A stretch of 64,000 nt of DNA, from positions 720,735 to 784,734 of the forward strand of contig LODT01000028.1 in NCBI GenBank assembly GCA_001606155.1, written 5' to 3'. This DNA is from Tieghemostelium lacteum (Eukaryota; Evosea; Eumycetozoa; Dictyosteliales; Raperosteliaceae). This document shows, in pieces, positions 35,501 through 47,680 of the stretch. Every line of letters begins with the position of its first letter. Position 1 is the stretch's first letter. The position numbers and the translations under genes are program-made. The notes below the pieces were generated by a model that searched no databases, was not told the origin of the DNA, and saw nothing but the letters and a program-made list of their open reading frames with translations.

Positions 35501-38500
35501 TTATACCATGAATTGTCTTGTTTGAATGAATAGAGAGGATTGGGTGAGACCTTCCTTCTCTTTTTGTGATAATTCAGTCTCTGTATTTCTTTCAGTTGTT
35601 AAAGAGTCAAGTGGGAATAGATATTTATCAATTCTACAAAAGTGTTGATAATACACAGATTGACCATCAATCTTTCCATGATTAAAATAAAAATAGGAAC
35701 TGGTTTCGTCTAATTTTGGAATACTCTTAATGTGATTTGTTGATAGCATAGTATCACAAGGTATTGGTGTACTTAAATTATTATTATTATTATCATAAAC
35801 AATTTTATCTTGTTTTAATGTATCTAACATATTCAGAATTGTGTATGCTAGTGATGGTGGGATATGTGTAACAGGTAATCGATATTCACTAATAGAAAAA
35901 CCATTCTTTTTAGTACGACATAGATCGTATTTCAGTACTGGTAATTGACTGATAAGTTCTGCAAAGTCATTATTACCTAATCTTACAACTACCTGATCAG
36001 ATATCTTAATGAATCTATCAGAACTCTCTTTGACTGTGATTATACAACCTTTAAGAATATCACTAATGTCTGTTGAACTGACTTCAAAGTGAATCACATT
36101 GTTTTGGTATTGAATTTCCTTACAGAATCCTTGTAGAAAAGATTTTGAAACTTTCAAATAATTTCCAATAAAATAGTCTCTAATTTCAATCTTCTTAGCT
36201 CTTCTCAAGCAACTTGGACGGAAGAGGGCAATTGCTTCTTTAGAAATCTCACGAAGAATTCCATTGAGTAATAGATAGTATCTTTCTTTCTCATCTTTTA
36301 CAATTGTAGATCCTTCAATGGTAAGACCTTCACAAATGAAGTTTGGTGTATCTCTGTCAGTTGACTTTAAGGTAACTTTACTTTTTAGAACTTTTCTAGA
36401 GAATAAGTGGACATTATTAGTTACCTGGTGTAGTCTACTATCAAATACCACATAAATATGATCTCCAATTTCAACAAGTGATCCATTTCCTTTTATACCA
36501 TATATCAATGATGTATTGATATGTTGGAATGATATCATTCTAGCATAGATTCTTGTAAGGTTACCTCCACTCTCTTGATATAAATCCAATGATTCTTCAG
36601 TTGTGACCAATAGTGGTTGAATACAATTGTATAATGCTCCCATTGCCTTTGTAATTGATATCAATGGTACAATAAGATATTTTGAAATCTCACTATGATT
36701 TGTATTTTCAGATAGGTATTTTGGTAGGATATTAATATTGTCATGATACCATCCTGTACCAACACTATCACTTACAGTTCTATACAATCTATAGACTTTA
36801 ATAAACTCATTTACCAGATCTACATTATTTCTATATAACATGGTGATTTGAGCACTGAATTCCTTTAGATCTTTGAATAAATATTCATTGGTGATTTCAA
36901 GTTTCTCATAATCAATGAGACCAGTTAACATTTCTTTAAACCCAATACTGGATAGTAGTTGTTGTACTTTAGACAGGAGTTGAAGTTTAACAGATTCTTC
37001 AATGACAATATGCGATTCAATATCACTTGCAAAGGGAATTATGATTCCTTTTATCGAGTAAAGTGGTTGTTTTGGTTTGGATCCATTAATAGATCCGGAA
37101 CTCATAAACCAATTAACGGGATTAAATATCTTATTGGCTGTACTGGCAACTGTACTGGCAACATCTGCAACAGTTTCAGCAGCTTCAACTACAGTATCTG
37201 TGACTACATTGATGACTTTAGTGACAATACCTAACATACTATCACAGACATCAGATGCCAAATTATAAACTCCAATAAAAGCACCTTTAATAGACTCAGC
37301 TGAGAATTTACCAACTAACCAATCTTTTGCTTCATTTGCTGATTTTCCAATCCATTTACCAACACCACAAATGGCGTTGATATAGTTACTAAACTCTTTA
37401 CAAAGATAGTTACCGATATCACCAATAGCTTTGAATGCTGATAAAACCAAATCCTTCAAATTATTAACAATATAGTTAACAATACCTTGGAAAAGTGTGC
37501 TGAATGATCCAATTTTAATTTGGAAAGATGGAATTTTGATACTTAGCTTATTGAAGGTAAAATCCAAACCACCACTAATAGTAAGACCAGATGATTCAAC
37601 AAATACATTTAATTTACCATTAAGTCTAGTTGATACATTAATGGATGGGAATATAGTGGCACCAAAAACTGATATTTCTGGAGAACTAAAGTTTATATCC
37701 CACTCAATACTACTACAAAATACAAATGAAGTCTTTTGAAGTGCTGCATAGACTGATAATTTAAATTTATCACTTATTGACAATGTAGTGCTAATCATCA
37801 TACTAGTAGATGATATATTTGCTGTAAATGTAACTTGACATCCATAAAGGTAAAGTCCACCTGATATTGCAAATTTTACATTTTCAGGTTTAAGTTCAAG
37901 ATCAAAAGCAGCACCATTTTTAAATACACCATTTGGTAGAACAGATAGAATCTGATCTTCAGTTTTTTTAATTTCATCATTGGTTACACCTATAAATGTA
38001 CTATTTCCAAGTTTAAGATTTCCATTGAATCTGTCAATAGGAGTTAGGGCACCAGTTGCCTTGACACCAGAAATATCATAATGTACATACAAGTACAAAC
38101 CAAAATCACAAATGTAGGCTTCTAATTGACATGTAAAGTCCAACTTATTTTGAATTTTTCCACCTTTAATAGAGGCAGTTTTAAAGGTAATGTTTTTCAA
38201 GGTATCAGAAGATAAATCTTTAGAGAATATATCACGAATGATTCTCTCAAAATTGATATCAGTCACTGTAAATTCCATTCCAAAGTCACCTCCTACCAGA
38301 CTGAGATCTAGCTTACCTTTAATATAGGCTGGTGATTTTTCTTTAATCATAACCAAAGCTTGAGATGCTGATTGGTTTTTAACTGATTTTTGTAATTCCA
38401 ATGGAATGATATCAAATTGACCTTCCAATTTTACAGACTCTAAAAGGAGTGAGGGTAGAACAATCATGGAACCACCTAATGCTAGTTTTTCAATAAATAA

Positions 38501-41500
38501 CCAATCAATTGAGAATGGCTGTTTCCAATTTACAAAATCTAACTCTAGACCCATGGAAAGTCTACCAACGCTAATTGTACCTTCCATTTTACCTGAAATT
38601 TCAGGACCATCGATAATTATACCTGTAACTTGGAATGATAATGTTATAGATGTTCCTCTAAATGAAGTAGCTATGACAATGGATTTCAGTGCAAACACAT
38701 CACCAAAATAAATCATGGATTCGGAGCAATTATAAGAAGCTGATAGTTCAAATAAACCAGGTTTCTTTGCTAACATGAATTTCAATTCATCAGCAGCTTC
38801 TTGGTATTTGTCTTTTGGTGTAAGTTTCTGTCTCATTTCAGCAATTAGAGATGATTTACATCGAAGTGCTATTGCAGTGGTACCTCTAGTTAGTTCATAC
38901 TGATTTACAAATTTAATGAGATCAACATCTCCACATGATGTAAATAAACTGGATAGTTGTTTATCGTCTAATGAGGAGGAAGTGTGCATGAATTGTATAT
39001 CAAATTCATCTTTTAAAAGGAATGATAGAGATTTTAGAGGATTCACCATATCACCAATTAAATAAGGTGCATCTTCTGCATTTCCATTTGATGATGTTGA
39101 TGGATTGGAGTTTGGATTAAATCTAACCAAATTTAAATGGAATGAAAATAGGATGTTGATATTTTTGTTCAAGTATCCAATGGCGAACTTTAGAGCTTCT
39201 GTTGATGTAAAGAGAACTGCCTTCTTATTAGATGGGTCCAAATTCAAAAAAATTGACTGCAGAGAGAATTTATCAGTAATTTGGTTAAAGAATGTTGATG
39301 CATCAGTTGATTGGAAGTTAACAAGATCATGTGTGATTGAACTTGTTTTGATTGCATTATTACGATATTTGGAAACCAATTGCCATGTTGATTGATTGGA
39401 AATTGATTTTTTCTTTTCCAGAGTGAGTTCAACTACTTTATTACCGTCAATACCAATTTTACTAGCCAATGTAATTGTCTTCTCACCAGAGGAATTGTAT
39501 TGATAGCTCAATACAAATTGTGTCAATTCAAAATTAGTATTGAATATTTTGATTGGTTTGATTGATTCAATGATAACATGGAAGTAATTTATAACTTTTT
39601 TCTTGAAATCAATTTCCAAACCAATACTTGTTAGAGATAGAGATTCTAAGAATACTTTAATTTCATTTGGAATTCCTTCAGTTAGAGTACTACATTCTCC
39701 AATAAAGAATGTCAGGATATCCAATAGAGATGTAGTCTTATTAAGTTTTACAACTGCACTCAACTTTGACTGATCTTGTGATTGTAAAAATGAAACAAAT
39801 AAAATACCAATACTAGACATTGTTGAGCTTTTTTCAACAACTTTAGAGAATGAAAATGAACATGTAATCTTGGTCATTTTAAAACCACCAAAAATAGTAG
39901 AGTTTTCATTGAGGTGTTCGAAATTCACAACAGCATCATCCAAAATAAAAGTATCAGATAACTTTATGGGTTGGAATTGTAATAGACATTGTAGACCTGC
40001 ATATTTCTTGGTGGTTCTATGGATATAGATGGAAAAGAATTGTGGAATAAGTGATGAAATGTCACCTACAAATCCATTATCTTGAAAATTTACATTTTTA
40101 AATGGTGCACCTTCCATTACAGTGTCTTTTAGATTGTTGGTAAGAGTAGACAAGTTCATTTTGTCTTTGTCATGTTTATCTAATCTAAAATAGATTGCCG
40201 TACATTCACCATTAAGATTCATGTCAATTCCTACTTCCATATCCATTTTAGAGTTTAATTTGAATTGCCCACCAACTGAGATATTACTGAGCTCCAATTC
40301 ATCAGATTCATTGGATCTCTGCATTTCAATGGTCATTACAATGGAGGTCAATCTAATCATACTGAATAGTGATTTGGAGGTATCTACTGGTTGATATTTT
40401 CCTTTAACTCTTAGATAATCCACGTTGGAAATGGTTAATGGTGGACATGTGTTGGATGTATTTGAATTGATATAAGACCCCTCAAAAGATTCAATTATAA
40501 TTTCATTTAAAAATTTCATTGAATCAGGACTCTTGTAATTTAGGTTAGGAAATGCATTTACAATATCTGAAAATGTACTTCCAAGACCTGAAATTTCAGT
40601 TATAGTTGTAATTGCCTCTCCCAATTTAATGTTTCCAGGTACCAATTCAAATTGAATACCTCCTTTGGAAATTGATTTATATTGTAGTTGATATCCAGGA
40701 TTTACTCTATTCTCATTAGGAAATGATAATAGTGATGGTGTATCAGATCCCATAAAGGTACGGTATTGAAGTCTATCTACACTCAAGTCTGGTGAAATTG
40801 TATTTTTGAATATTATATTTGATGGTGTAACATTGGCGGGTGTTGGTATTACCATAGGTGGTTGTAGAGGTGGTACTGAAGCTGGTGATATTCCTAGTAT
40901 TATAGGTGCATATTTCTTGTCTTTATAAGTGGGTTGGTTATAAAGGATAATTCTCTCACCAGAGTTTTCGAATAGATCATTTTTTCTATAATTAAAAACA
41001 CCATCAGCATCCTTAGTATAGAAGGTTGGATATGACAATATCCATGGTTGTTTTTTATCTTTAATATTTAATAAACCGGGTGCAATGTGACAATCAGTAC
41101 CAGGTGAAGATGCAAAGATAAATCTAGTTTGGTGGTGAAACCAAGTTAGAAAATCAATTTGTGCTTTTTCTATTTAAAATAAATTTGTTAATATAATTTA
41201 TAAAAAGGTTTAAAAATGAATTTTAGGATAATCCTTTAGGATGAAATATTTACCTGTAGTATCTTTGTAAAGCTCTATAAGTAAAGCATCTGATGCAATT
41301 CCATTTCTAAGCGAGCCATGATGTGGTAATTGAAAACAGTCCCATTTCTCTACTAAGGTAGCATCTAGTATTAACTGACGATATTCATTTGCAATAGGGT
41401 CACTTAAATCCAAACCTTGTTGTACTTTATAATTAAAGAACTTATTATATGCCATCTCTGGAGTTGTGATATTATATTTACATCTAAGTAGATGAAATTG

Positions 41501-42295
41501 TAATGCATTTCTAGGTAGAAATCTAATATAATCTAATACCATATCAATGACAGAGTCACCAGTGAATACATAATGATAGTCATTTTGCATAAAGACTGTA
41601 ATGATAGATGCCTTATTTTCATCAGAGCCATCAATAGTAGTCTTTTTTAGTCTTTCCAATAGTTCATCTTTTGCTACAGACTGAGCAACCACAATACTAC
41701 TTGGTATAGGTAACAAATCTGGTGTACCATACTGAAACTTGTTATCGTTTTTATAGTTTGATGTTAAATACAATGTGATACTAGGTAATTTAGAGGTATT
41801 ATATTTATCCCATTTTCTCAATAGAATTTTACCATCAGTCAAAATGAAAACGGATCTAGATGCATCTTCATCAATTTGATCTGGTTCTGGGTTTTTATCA
41901 AAAAAGAATTTCTTAATATCAGTAAGAAGAGTTTTCTTAGTTGATCTAAGTGTGGTACCATGTGCAAAGAATTGTAAATCTTCAAAATAGGTTTTGTCAG
42001 TGTCATCGTTAATCTTGACAAAACTATCTAAACCACCACTATGATCACCATCCAAATGTGACAATATCACACCAATGAGTTTGGAATCTTTTGATTTTAT
42101 AAGAATGTGGTCTAGCACTTTTGAGATGTTTATACTTGCTGATTTTAAACCAGAGTCTAAAAGAACATAGTCAACACCACCCTTTATATTCTTTCTAATT
42201 GGTAACAGTAAACAATCACCACCACTCGCAGATGTTAAATTAGTAGTTTCTCTACCCCAATCAATACATATTGGTGCAGTTAATGGAATATCCAT
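35501..42295 (-). CDS. giant protein: ComEC-type metallo-beta-lactamase fused to a ~1,900-residue beta-rich region
   Basis: Two reading frames are joined by one 84-bp GT-AG intron (41170-41253). The join closes exactly in frame: 1,042 + 5,669 nt gives 2,236 residues. Residues 1-370 are a metallo-beta-lactamase fold with SHLDGDHSGG (metal ligands), VFTGDS and LPHHGS, the spacing of the ComEC/Rec2-type hydrolase domain. After the intron the fold finishes (HHQTRFIFASSPGTDCHIAPG) and a very long region follows. It contains repeated beta-strand segments of similar style (LSLTSIGLEIDF, GGLYLYGCQVTFTANIS), a central helical/amphipathic stretch (VVEAAETVADVASTVASTAN) and a C-terminal globular part. 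There is no signal peptide or clear membrane helix. I cannot name the long region; large bacterial DUF6603-type proteins look similar by eye, untested. The substrate (nucleic acid or other phosphodiester) is unknown. Confidence 0.75.
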
Positions 42296-42750
42296 AAATT
42301 AGTTATTATAAAATATTCTTTTTGATTTGATGTTGCATTTGTTCTTTTTTTTTCTTGACCTCTGATTACGAATTCACAATAGTTTTTTTAAAAGAATGAT
42401 CACAACACAAATCACATTTCGACAATTTCAATATCGATTCTGACATTTTCAAAAAAATCCAAAGTTTTAAAGTGTTATCTAGATTTACATGTCAGATATC
42501 GATTAGATTAGATGCATTTCTTTGTTTTTATGAATTCACTAAAACCAAAATAGATTTTTTTTTTACTTGTCAATAAGGAATAGATAATTACCAATTCTAA
42601 AAAATACTCAGAATTACCGACAATGTTTCCATGATTAAAATAAACTTAGGAAACCTAGTTTTGTCGCAAAATAAACTAAAATTTTTTATTATATTATAAT
42701 CAAAATCACTGATTTTTTTTTAATTTCCATCAAACCTTAAAATTGATAAA
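42296..42750. other. divergent upstream region, no gene
   Basis: A 455-bp AT-rich spacer between the MBL-fusion gene (-) and a small membrane-protein gene (+). Nothing beyond homopolymers was recognised. Confidence 0.4.
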
Positions 42751-43044
42751 ATGACATATTTACATATAACAAACACCTTTTTTAAATCAGCACTTATATT
42801 ATCTCCTTTGTGGTGTATATTTTTAATATGCTATCCTTTATTCATGACATGGGCACCACCACATCATTTTAAATTTGTAAAAAGATGCATAATATCTACC
42901 ATATCAACACCACTTTTGATGGGCTTAGCACTGTATTATCAGTCTAAAACCTTGACTTTTAATATTTATCTTTCATCATTACCAATTCTACCTTTATTTG
43001 TTTACTATAGAAATGTAAAAAAGATTGGTAATCCCAACTTCTAA
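42751..43044 (+). CDS. small multi-pass membrane protein
   Basis: A single exon of 97 residues with an ATG start and a stop before an AT-rich 3' region. Three hydrophobic segments are visible: FKSALILSPLWCIFLICYPLF, CIISTISTPLLMGLALYY and IYLSSLPILPLFVYY. They are separated by short basic loops (FKFVKRC), and the protein ends in a basic tail. I do not recognise a family. The length and even codon use support a real gene, but a protein of this size could be a chance frame. Confidence 0.55.
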   Translation: MTYLHITNTFFKSALILSPLWCIFLICYPLFMTWAPPHHFKFVKRCIISTISTPLLMGLALYYQSKTLTFNIYLSSLPILPLFVYYRNVKKIGNPNF

Positions 43045-43414
43045 TACACACCACACACATTATTTTTAACCTAAAATTTGTTTTTATTTTCATAGATTAT
43101 CTTTAATCTACCACATTAAAACAATATTGAGACTTTAATTACATTATTTATATTAACTATTTAAAAACTGTAGATAAAATTTAAACCAAACAATCTAAAT
43201 TATATAACAGTTTAGATTTAACAATAAATCCGGAAAGAGATAAAACCATTAATCTTTGAATAAACATATATGTGCTTAATTAAATAAACTACTAATCTAG
43301 TTATTTTAAAACACTCTAACATTTTAATCTTTTTAAATTCTATTCTATTCTATTATTTCTAAAAGTTAAATATTCAAAATTTGATTTCTAAATTAATAGG
43401 TTAAAACACAGAAA
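43045..43414. promoter_or_regulatory. upstream region of the first type III PKS gene
   Basis: 370 bp of AT-rich DNA with oligo-T tracts. No recognisable element beyond the usual homopolymer-rich dictyostelid promoter structure. Confidence 0.35.
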
Positions 43415-44551
43415 ATGACAACAGGTGATTCTGAAATTAAAAATCCATTCATTTTGGGTATGGGTACTGCTAACCCTGAAAGATACATTACAGCAAAAGA
43501 ATTTCATGAAAAGATTGGAGCTCCTTTTCTTATTCAAGAAGAATACTTAAAAAAAACAGAAGAAGTGTATCCCAAGATTGGTGTTGAAGGTAGACATTTT
43601 GGAAGAGATTACACATTGACTAAAACTAGTTATCCAGTGAGAGCACTCCAGAATATTGAGCAGGTAAATAACGAATATATTGGTTTTGCAATGGATATAA
43701 GTGAGAAATCATGTTTGAAAGCCGTTCAAGATTGGGGTGGTAACCCAAAGGATATAACTCACTTTGTTACTGCAACTTGTACTGGTCAAATGGTTCCTGA
43801 TTTGAACGCACGTTTGATTCCTATACTTGGTCTAAATGATGATATTAACAGAGTATCCTCAAATTTCAATGGTTGTTGTGCTGGTTTGACAACCATGAGA
43901 ATTGCAGCTGATATAGCTAGAGCTAACAAGAACTTTCGTCTCTTAGTGTTATGTACAGAACTATGTACACAACAAATGTCCTTAAGTGCTGAATTTGATC
44001 AAGTCATAACATCATACCTCTTTGGTGATGGTTCAGCTGCTTATATAATGGGTTCTGAACCCAAAGAATCTGAGAAACCTTTATATGAAGTCCTTGGATC
44101 ACATACCAAAATTATTCCAAATACTCAGAATCTTTTGAAATTTGAACTTGCTGTACAAGGATGGTCTATGACTATTGATCCTATGATTCCACCTACCATC
44201 AGCACCAATGTTCAAGGCTTCCTAAATAAAATGCTTGAAGAAAAGTGTAATGGAAACAAACTACCAACTGACTTAGTTGCTGAATGTGAATACTTACTTC
44301 ATCCAGGTGGTCCAGGTATTCTTAAAGGTATTTGTAAGTCATTAGGTATCACTGATTATCATGCACGTCACTCATGGCATGTCTTAAAAAAATACGGTAA
44401 CATGTCTTCTGCTACAGTACTCTTTACCATGAACAGTGCAAGATATGATAAAGTTGCTAAACCATATTCAATCAGCTTTGCATTTGGTCCTGGACTGGCT
44501 GTTGAAGGTATAGTACTAAAAAATCATTTCATAAATAATACAAATATATAA
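43415..44551 (+). CDS. type III polyketide synthase, free-standing (copy 1)
   Basis: A single exon of 378 residues, the normal length of a chalcone-synthase-type homodimer. It has the complete catalytic triad in family context: nucleophile Cys in NFNGCCAG, His in LLHPGGPGI and Asn in KKYGNMSSA. The SYLFGDGSAAY block and the closing FGPGLAVEG loop are also present. Such enzymes condense malonyl-CoA onto a starter CoA or acyl chain. In D. discoideum the known type III PKSs are C-terminal domains of the giant Steely hybrids (differentiation-signal and related polyketides). Here there is no fatty-acid-synthase part upstream; the preceding DNA is non-coding for 370 bp. A second copy follows 672 bp downstream. 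The product cannot be deduced from sequence. Confidence 0.92.
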   Translation: MTTGDSEIKNPFILGMGTANPERYITAKEFHEKIGAPFLIQEEYLKKTEEVYPKIGVEGRHFGRDYTLTKTSYPVRALQNIEQVNNEYIGFAMDISEKSCLKAVQDWGGNPKDITHFVTATCTGQMVPDLNARLIPILGLNDDINRVSSNFNGCCAGLTTMRIAADIARANKNFRLLVLCTELCTQQMSLSAEFDQVITSYLFGDGSAAYIMGSEPKESEKPLYEVLGSHTKIIPNTQNLLKFELAVQGWSMTIDPMIPPTISTNVQGFLNKMLEEKCNGNKLPTDLVAECEYLLHPGGPGILKGICKSLGITDYHARHSWHVLKKYGNMSSATVLFTMNSARYDKVAKPYSISFAFGPGLAVEGIVLKNHFINNTNI

Positions 44552-45223
44552 AAAATTGTTTTTTAAGGATAAATCTTTCAAATAAATTCATTATTATAAT
44601 GTATTATGAAGTTATCAGAATTATTTTAATTTATACCAATCTTTAAAATTCTTGAATATTAAAAATATTGCCAAACATAGATAGATTCTAAAATTTTTTT
44701 ATTTAAGTCTAATCCCATATCAATAATAATAATTACTTTATTTTTAAATAATTAAATAATAAGAATTGGTTATTAAGATTGATAAATCAAAATAAATAAG
44801 ATGTGAGGTTGTACAGATATTCTATTAGTATATTTAATATGTAATTTATATTACACTATAAATTATAATGAGAAAAAATAATAAAAATTTTATTCTTCAA
44901 ATGGTGGTTTAGATTGGTTTTTATTTTTAGATGATTAATAAACTATATACAATGACATTTATTATAAATTATTAAGTAAGATTTTAAATCAGCCTGTTGA
45001 AATAAAATTATTGTCAAAATTTGAAAATTAATATATATTATTAATCAAAAATAGTGAGTTTGTGTATATCTAATCTATATTCATAGTTTGATAATAATGA
45101 GTTTTTATAGGTTAAGATTTACTCCTTTTTAAAAGAATATTTAAAACATAAATTAAAAAATTCATTCTAATTAACCAAATTACTACTTATAGTATTATTA
45201 ACATAATTTAACATTATTAGAAA
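44552..45223. other. spacer between the two PKS genes
   Basis: 672 bp of extremely AT-rich DNA with no reading frame, tRNA or repeat recognised. It must contain the terminator of copy 1 and the promoter of copy 2. Confidence 0.4.
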
Positions 45224-46351
45224 ATGACAATTCAAATAAATGAAGGTAATCCATTTATTCTGGGTATGGGTATCTCCAACCCAGATAACTACATTACAAC
45301 TGAAAAGTTTGATGAGACCATTTCAAAATATATTGTAGCAGACGATATGGTAGATAAAGCAAAAGCATTGATAAATAACATTTGTATAGAAGGTAGACAT
45401 TTGTCAAGGGATTTCACACACATAGACAGTAGCTATCTATTGAGAAGACACCAAACCATTGGCGAAGTGAATAAAGTGTACATTGTCGATGCACTTAAAC
45501 TAACTGAGATTTCATGTTTGAAAGCCATTCAAGAGTGGGGTGGTAGTCCAAAAGATTTAACTCACTTTGTTACTGCAACTTGTACTGGTCAAATGGTCCC
45601 CGATATCAATGTCCAATTGATCCCAACACTTGGTTTGAATGAGGATATTCACAGAGTATCTTCAAATTTCAATGGCTGTTGCGCTGGTTATACAACCATG
45701 AGAATAGCAACTGATCTTGCAAGAGCAAATAAAAATCATCGTGTTCTTGTATGTTGTACTGAACTTTGTTCTCATCAGGTACCAACAAGTAAGGATTTTG
45801 ATATTGTTATTGCATCATTTCTTTTTGGTGATGGTTCAGCTGCTTATGTAATGGGTTCGGAATTAAGAGAAAATGAGAAACCTCTATTTGAAGTTATCGG
45901 TACTCATACAGCTGTTCTTCCAAATACTCAACATTTAATGACATACGCTATAACAAGTATAGGTTGGGACATGCATCTTGATCCTTTGCTTGGACCAACA
46001 GTTTCTAAAAACTCTAAAGAATTTATTAGAAAGATGGTTGAAGAAAAGTGTAATGAAAATGCAATACCAACAGATTTAGTTGGTGAATGTGAGTATCTAA
46101 TACATCCAGGTGGTCCAGGTATAATTAGAGGTATTTGTAAATCATTAGGTATAACTGAACAGCATGCACGTCATTCATGGAATATCTTAAAGAAATACGG
46201 TAACATGTCTTCTGCTTCTGTACTCTTTACCATGAACAGTGCCAGATACGATACAGTTGCTAAACCATATTCAATTGGTATTGCAATGGGTCCAGGCCTA
46301 GTAGTTGAAGGTGTAGTACTAAAGAACCATTACATGAATAACAATAATTAA
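45224..46351 (+). CDS. type III polyketide synthase, free-standing (copy 2)
   Basis: A single exon of 375 residues, tandem paralogue of the gene at 43415. The same triad is present (NFNGCCAG, LIHPGGPGI, KKYGNMSSA) with FLFGDGSAAY and MGPGLVVEG. The two copies agree closely around the active site but differ strongly at the N-terminus and in the central 220-290 residue region (MTYAITSIGWDMHLDP against LKFELAVQGWSMTIDP), the part that shapes the starter and cyclisation cavity. Different starter preference is therefore likely but inferred. Both are intronless and on the same strand, so a simple tandem duplication explains the pair. Confidence 0.92.
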   Translation: MTIQINEGNPFILGMGISNPDNYITTEKFDETISKYIVADDMVDKAKALINNICIEGRHLSRDFTHIDSSYLLRRHQTIGEVNKVYIVDALKLTEISCLKAIQEWGGSPKDLTHFVTATCTGQMVPDINVQLIPTLGLNEDIHRVSSNFNGCCAGYTTMRIATDLARANKNHRVLVCCTELCSHQVPTSKDFDIVIASFLFGDGSAAYVMGSELRENEKPLFEVIGTHTAVLPNTQHLMTYAITSIGWDMHLDPLLGPTVSKNSKEFIRKMVEEKCNENAIPTDLVGECEYLIHPGGPGIIRGICKSLGITEQHARHSWNILKKYGNMSSASVLFTMNSARYDTVAKPYSIGIAMGPGLVVEGVVLKNHYMNNNN

Positions 46352-46448
46352 TATAAATTTCTAAAAAAAAAATAATAACTGAAGATTTATATTAAATAAT
46401 AAAAATAAAAAAATTGAATTTTAGTTTAAGTCACTTTGATAACTGGGA

Positions 46449-47607
46449 ATGATGAAAAGTATAACTACCTTTTTTTTTTAATTTTTTTATTTTTACATAT
46501 AACTATAAGTTTAGGGGGATCTGTTAGCATGAAATCATTGAGAAATTTGGCTGTTGATATAATTAAAGAAGAGGAATTACAAAATAATCCTCATTATAAA
46601 TTAAAACTATATAATAAGACAAAGAAAGAATATACTTTCTATTATAGGATTGATAGGGATGTGCTGGTAACTGAAATTCAAGATAAATTTGTACAGATGG
46701 AATTTGATCAGGAAACAATGAAATTCATTAACGAAACACCACGATGGAATCAAATTTCCAATTCAATGAATTGGTTAATGAGTTGGATGTACACGAAAAC
46801 GGATATCATGGGTTACTTAAATATGGGTAAAATGTATATTCTATCTACATCTCAATTTAAACATATGCTATTTCGTATGGAACCACAACAACAACAGTCA
46901 TCAGAACCACAACAACAAATTGTAAAATACGAATCACTACTTGATATTGGTTCAGGATGTGGTGAAATTACACTTAGATTAATGCCACTATTTCACAATA
47001 CCCTTGCAACAGAAGCTTCAAGAGGAATGATAAACAGTCTAAAGAGGAAATCTATTAATTCCCTATATTGTACTGATTTAAACCATTGTAGAGAACTAAA
47101 AGAAAAACAGTTTTCAGTAGTCTCACTACTTAATGTTTTAGATAGATGTGAAAAACCATTAACTTTATTAAAGTAGGTAACATAACACAAGATGATAGAG
47201 TACCATAACTATAGGTTCTAACCAATCTTTGATATAATAGGGATATTAAAAATTATTTACAACCTGGTAAAGGTAAACTTTTATTGGCGGTTGTTTATCC
47301 ATTTGAACCCTATGTGGAGTTTGGTGGTATTGAAAATGAACCTTTAGAAACATTAGATATTAATAATGACTCTACTGAGGAATTTATAAATTCACTTTAT
47401 AAAAATGTACTATCACCATTGGAATTAGAAATTGAAAGTTTTACAGTTGCCCCATATATATCCGAAGGTGACACTGTTTATAAAAACTATGCACTTCAAG
47501 ATATTGTATTAGTTTTAAAACATTCAAATAATATAACACCAATAGTTAGTAACAATAATATTAATAATAATAATGAAGAAAGTGTTAATATTAATATTGT
47601 AAATTAA
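46449..47607 (+). CDS. METTL9/DREV-type methyltransferase
   Basis: Exons to 47172 and from 47241 (GTAGGT ... ATAATAG) join in frame exactly where METTL9 reads LTLLKDI. The SAM-binding motif is LLDIGSGCGEITLRL. SLLNVLDRCEKPLTLLK and LLLAVVYPFEPYVEF match the family's conserved C-terminal half. METTL9 is a protein-histidine (1-methylhistidine) methyltransferase in animals; here this is inferred by homology. The 5' end is unsure: an ATG at 46449 would give a signal-peptide-like start (MMKSITTFF, then LIFLFLHITIS), but only if the ten-T run near 46470-46480 had eleven T. The first in-frame ATG otherwise is at 46529. The poly-Gln patch near residue 150 is low complexity. Animal METTL9 also begins with a hydrophobic segment. 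Confidence 0.82.
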
Positions 47608-47680
47608 ATATTTATAATAAATTTAAAACCCTTATTATATATAATTTATATATTTTAACTGAAAAGTTTACTTGATTCAA

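Noticed and set aside
41210-42295. A separate metallo-beta-lactamase gene ending at 41210
   Set aside because: A GT-AG intron (41170-41253) joins it in frame to the following 1,800-residue frame, and the fold is completed only after the intron.
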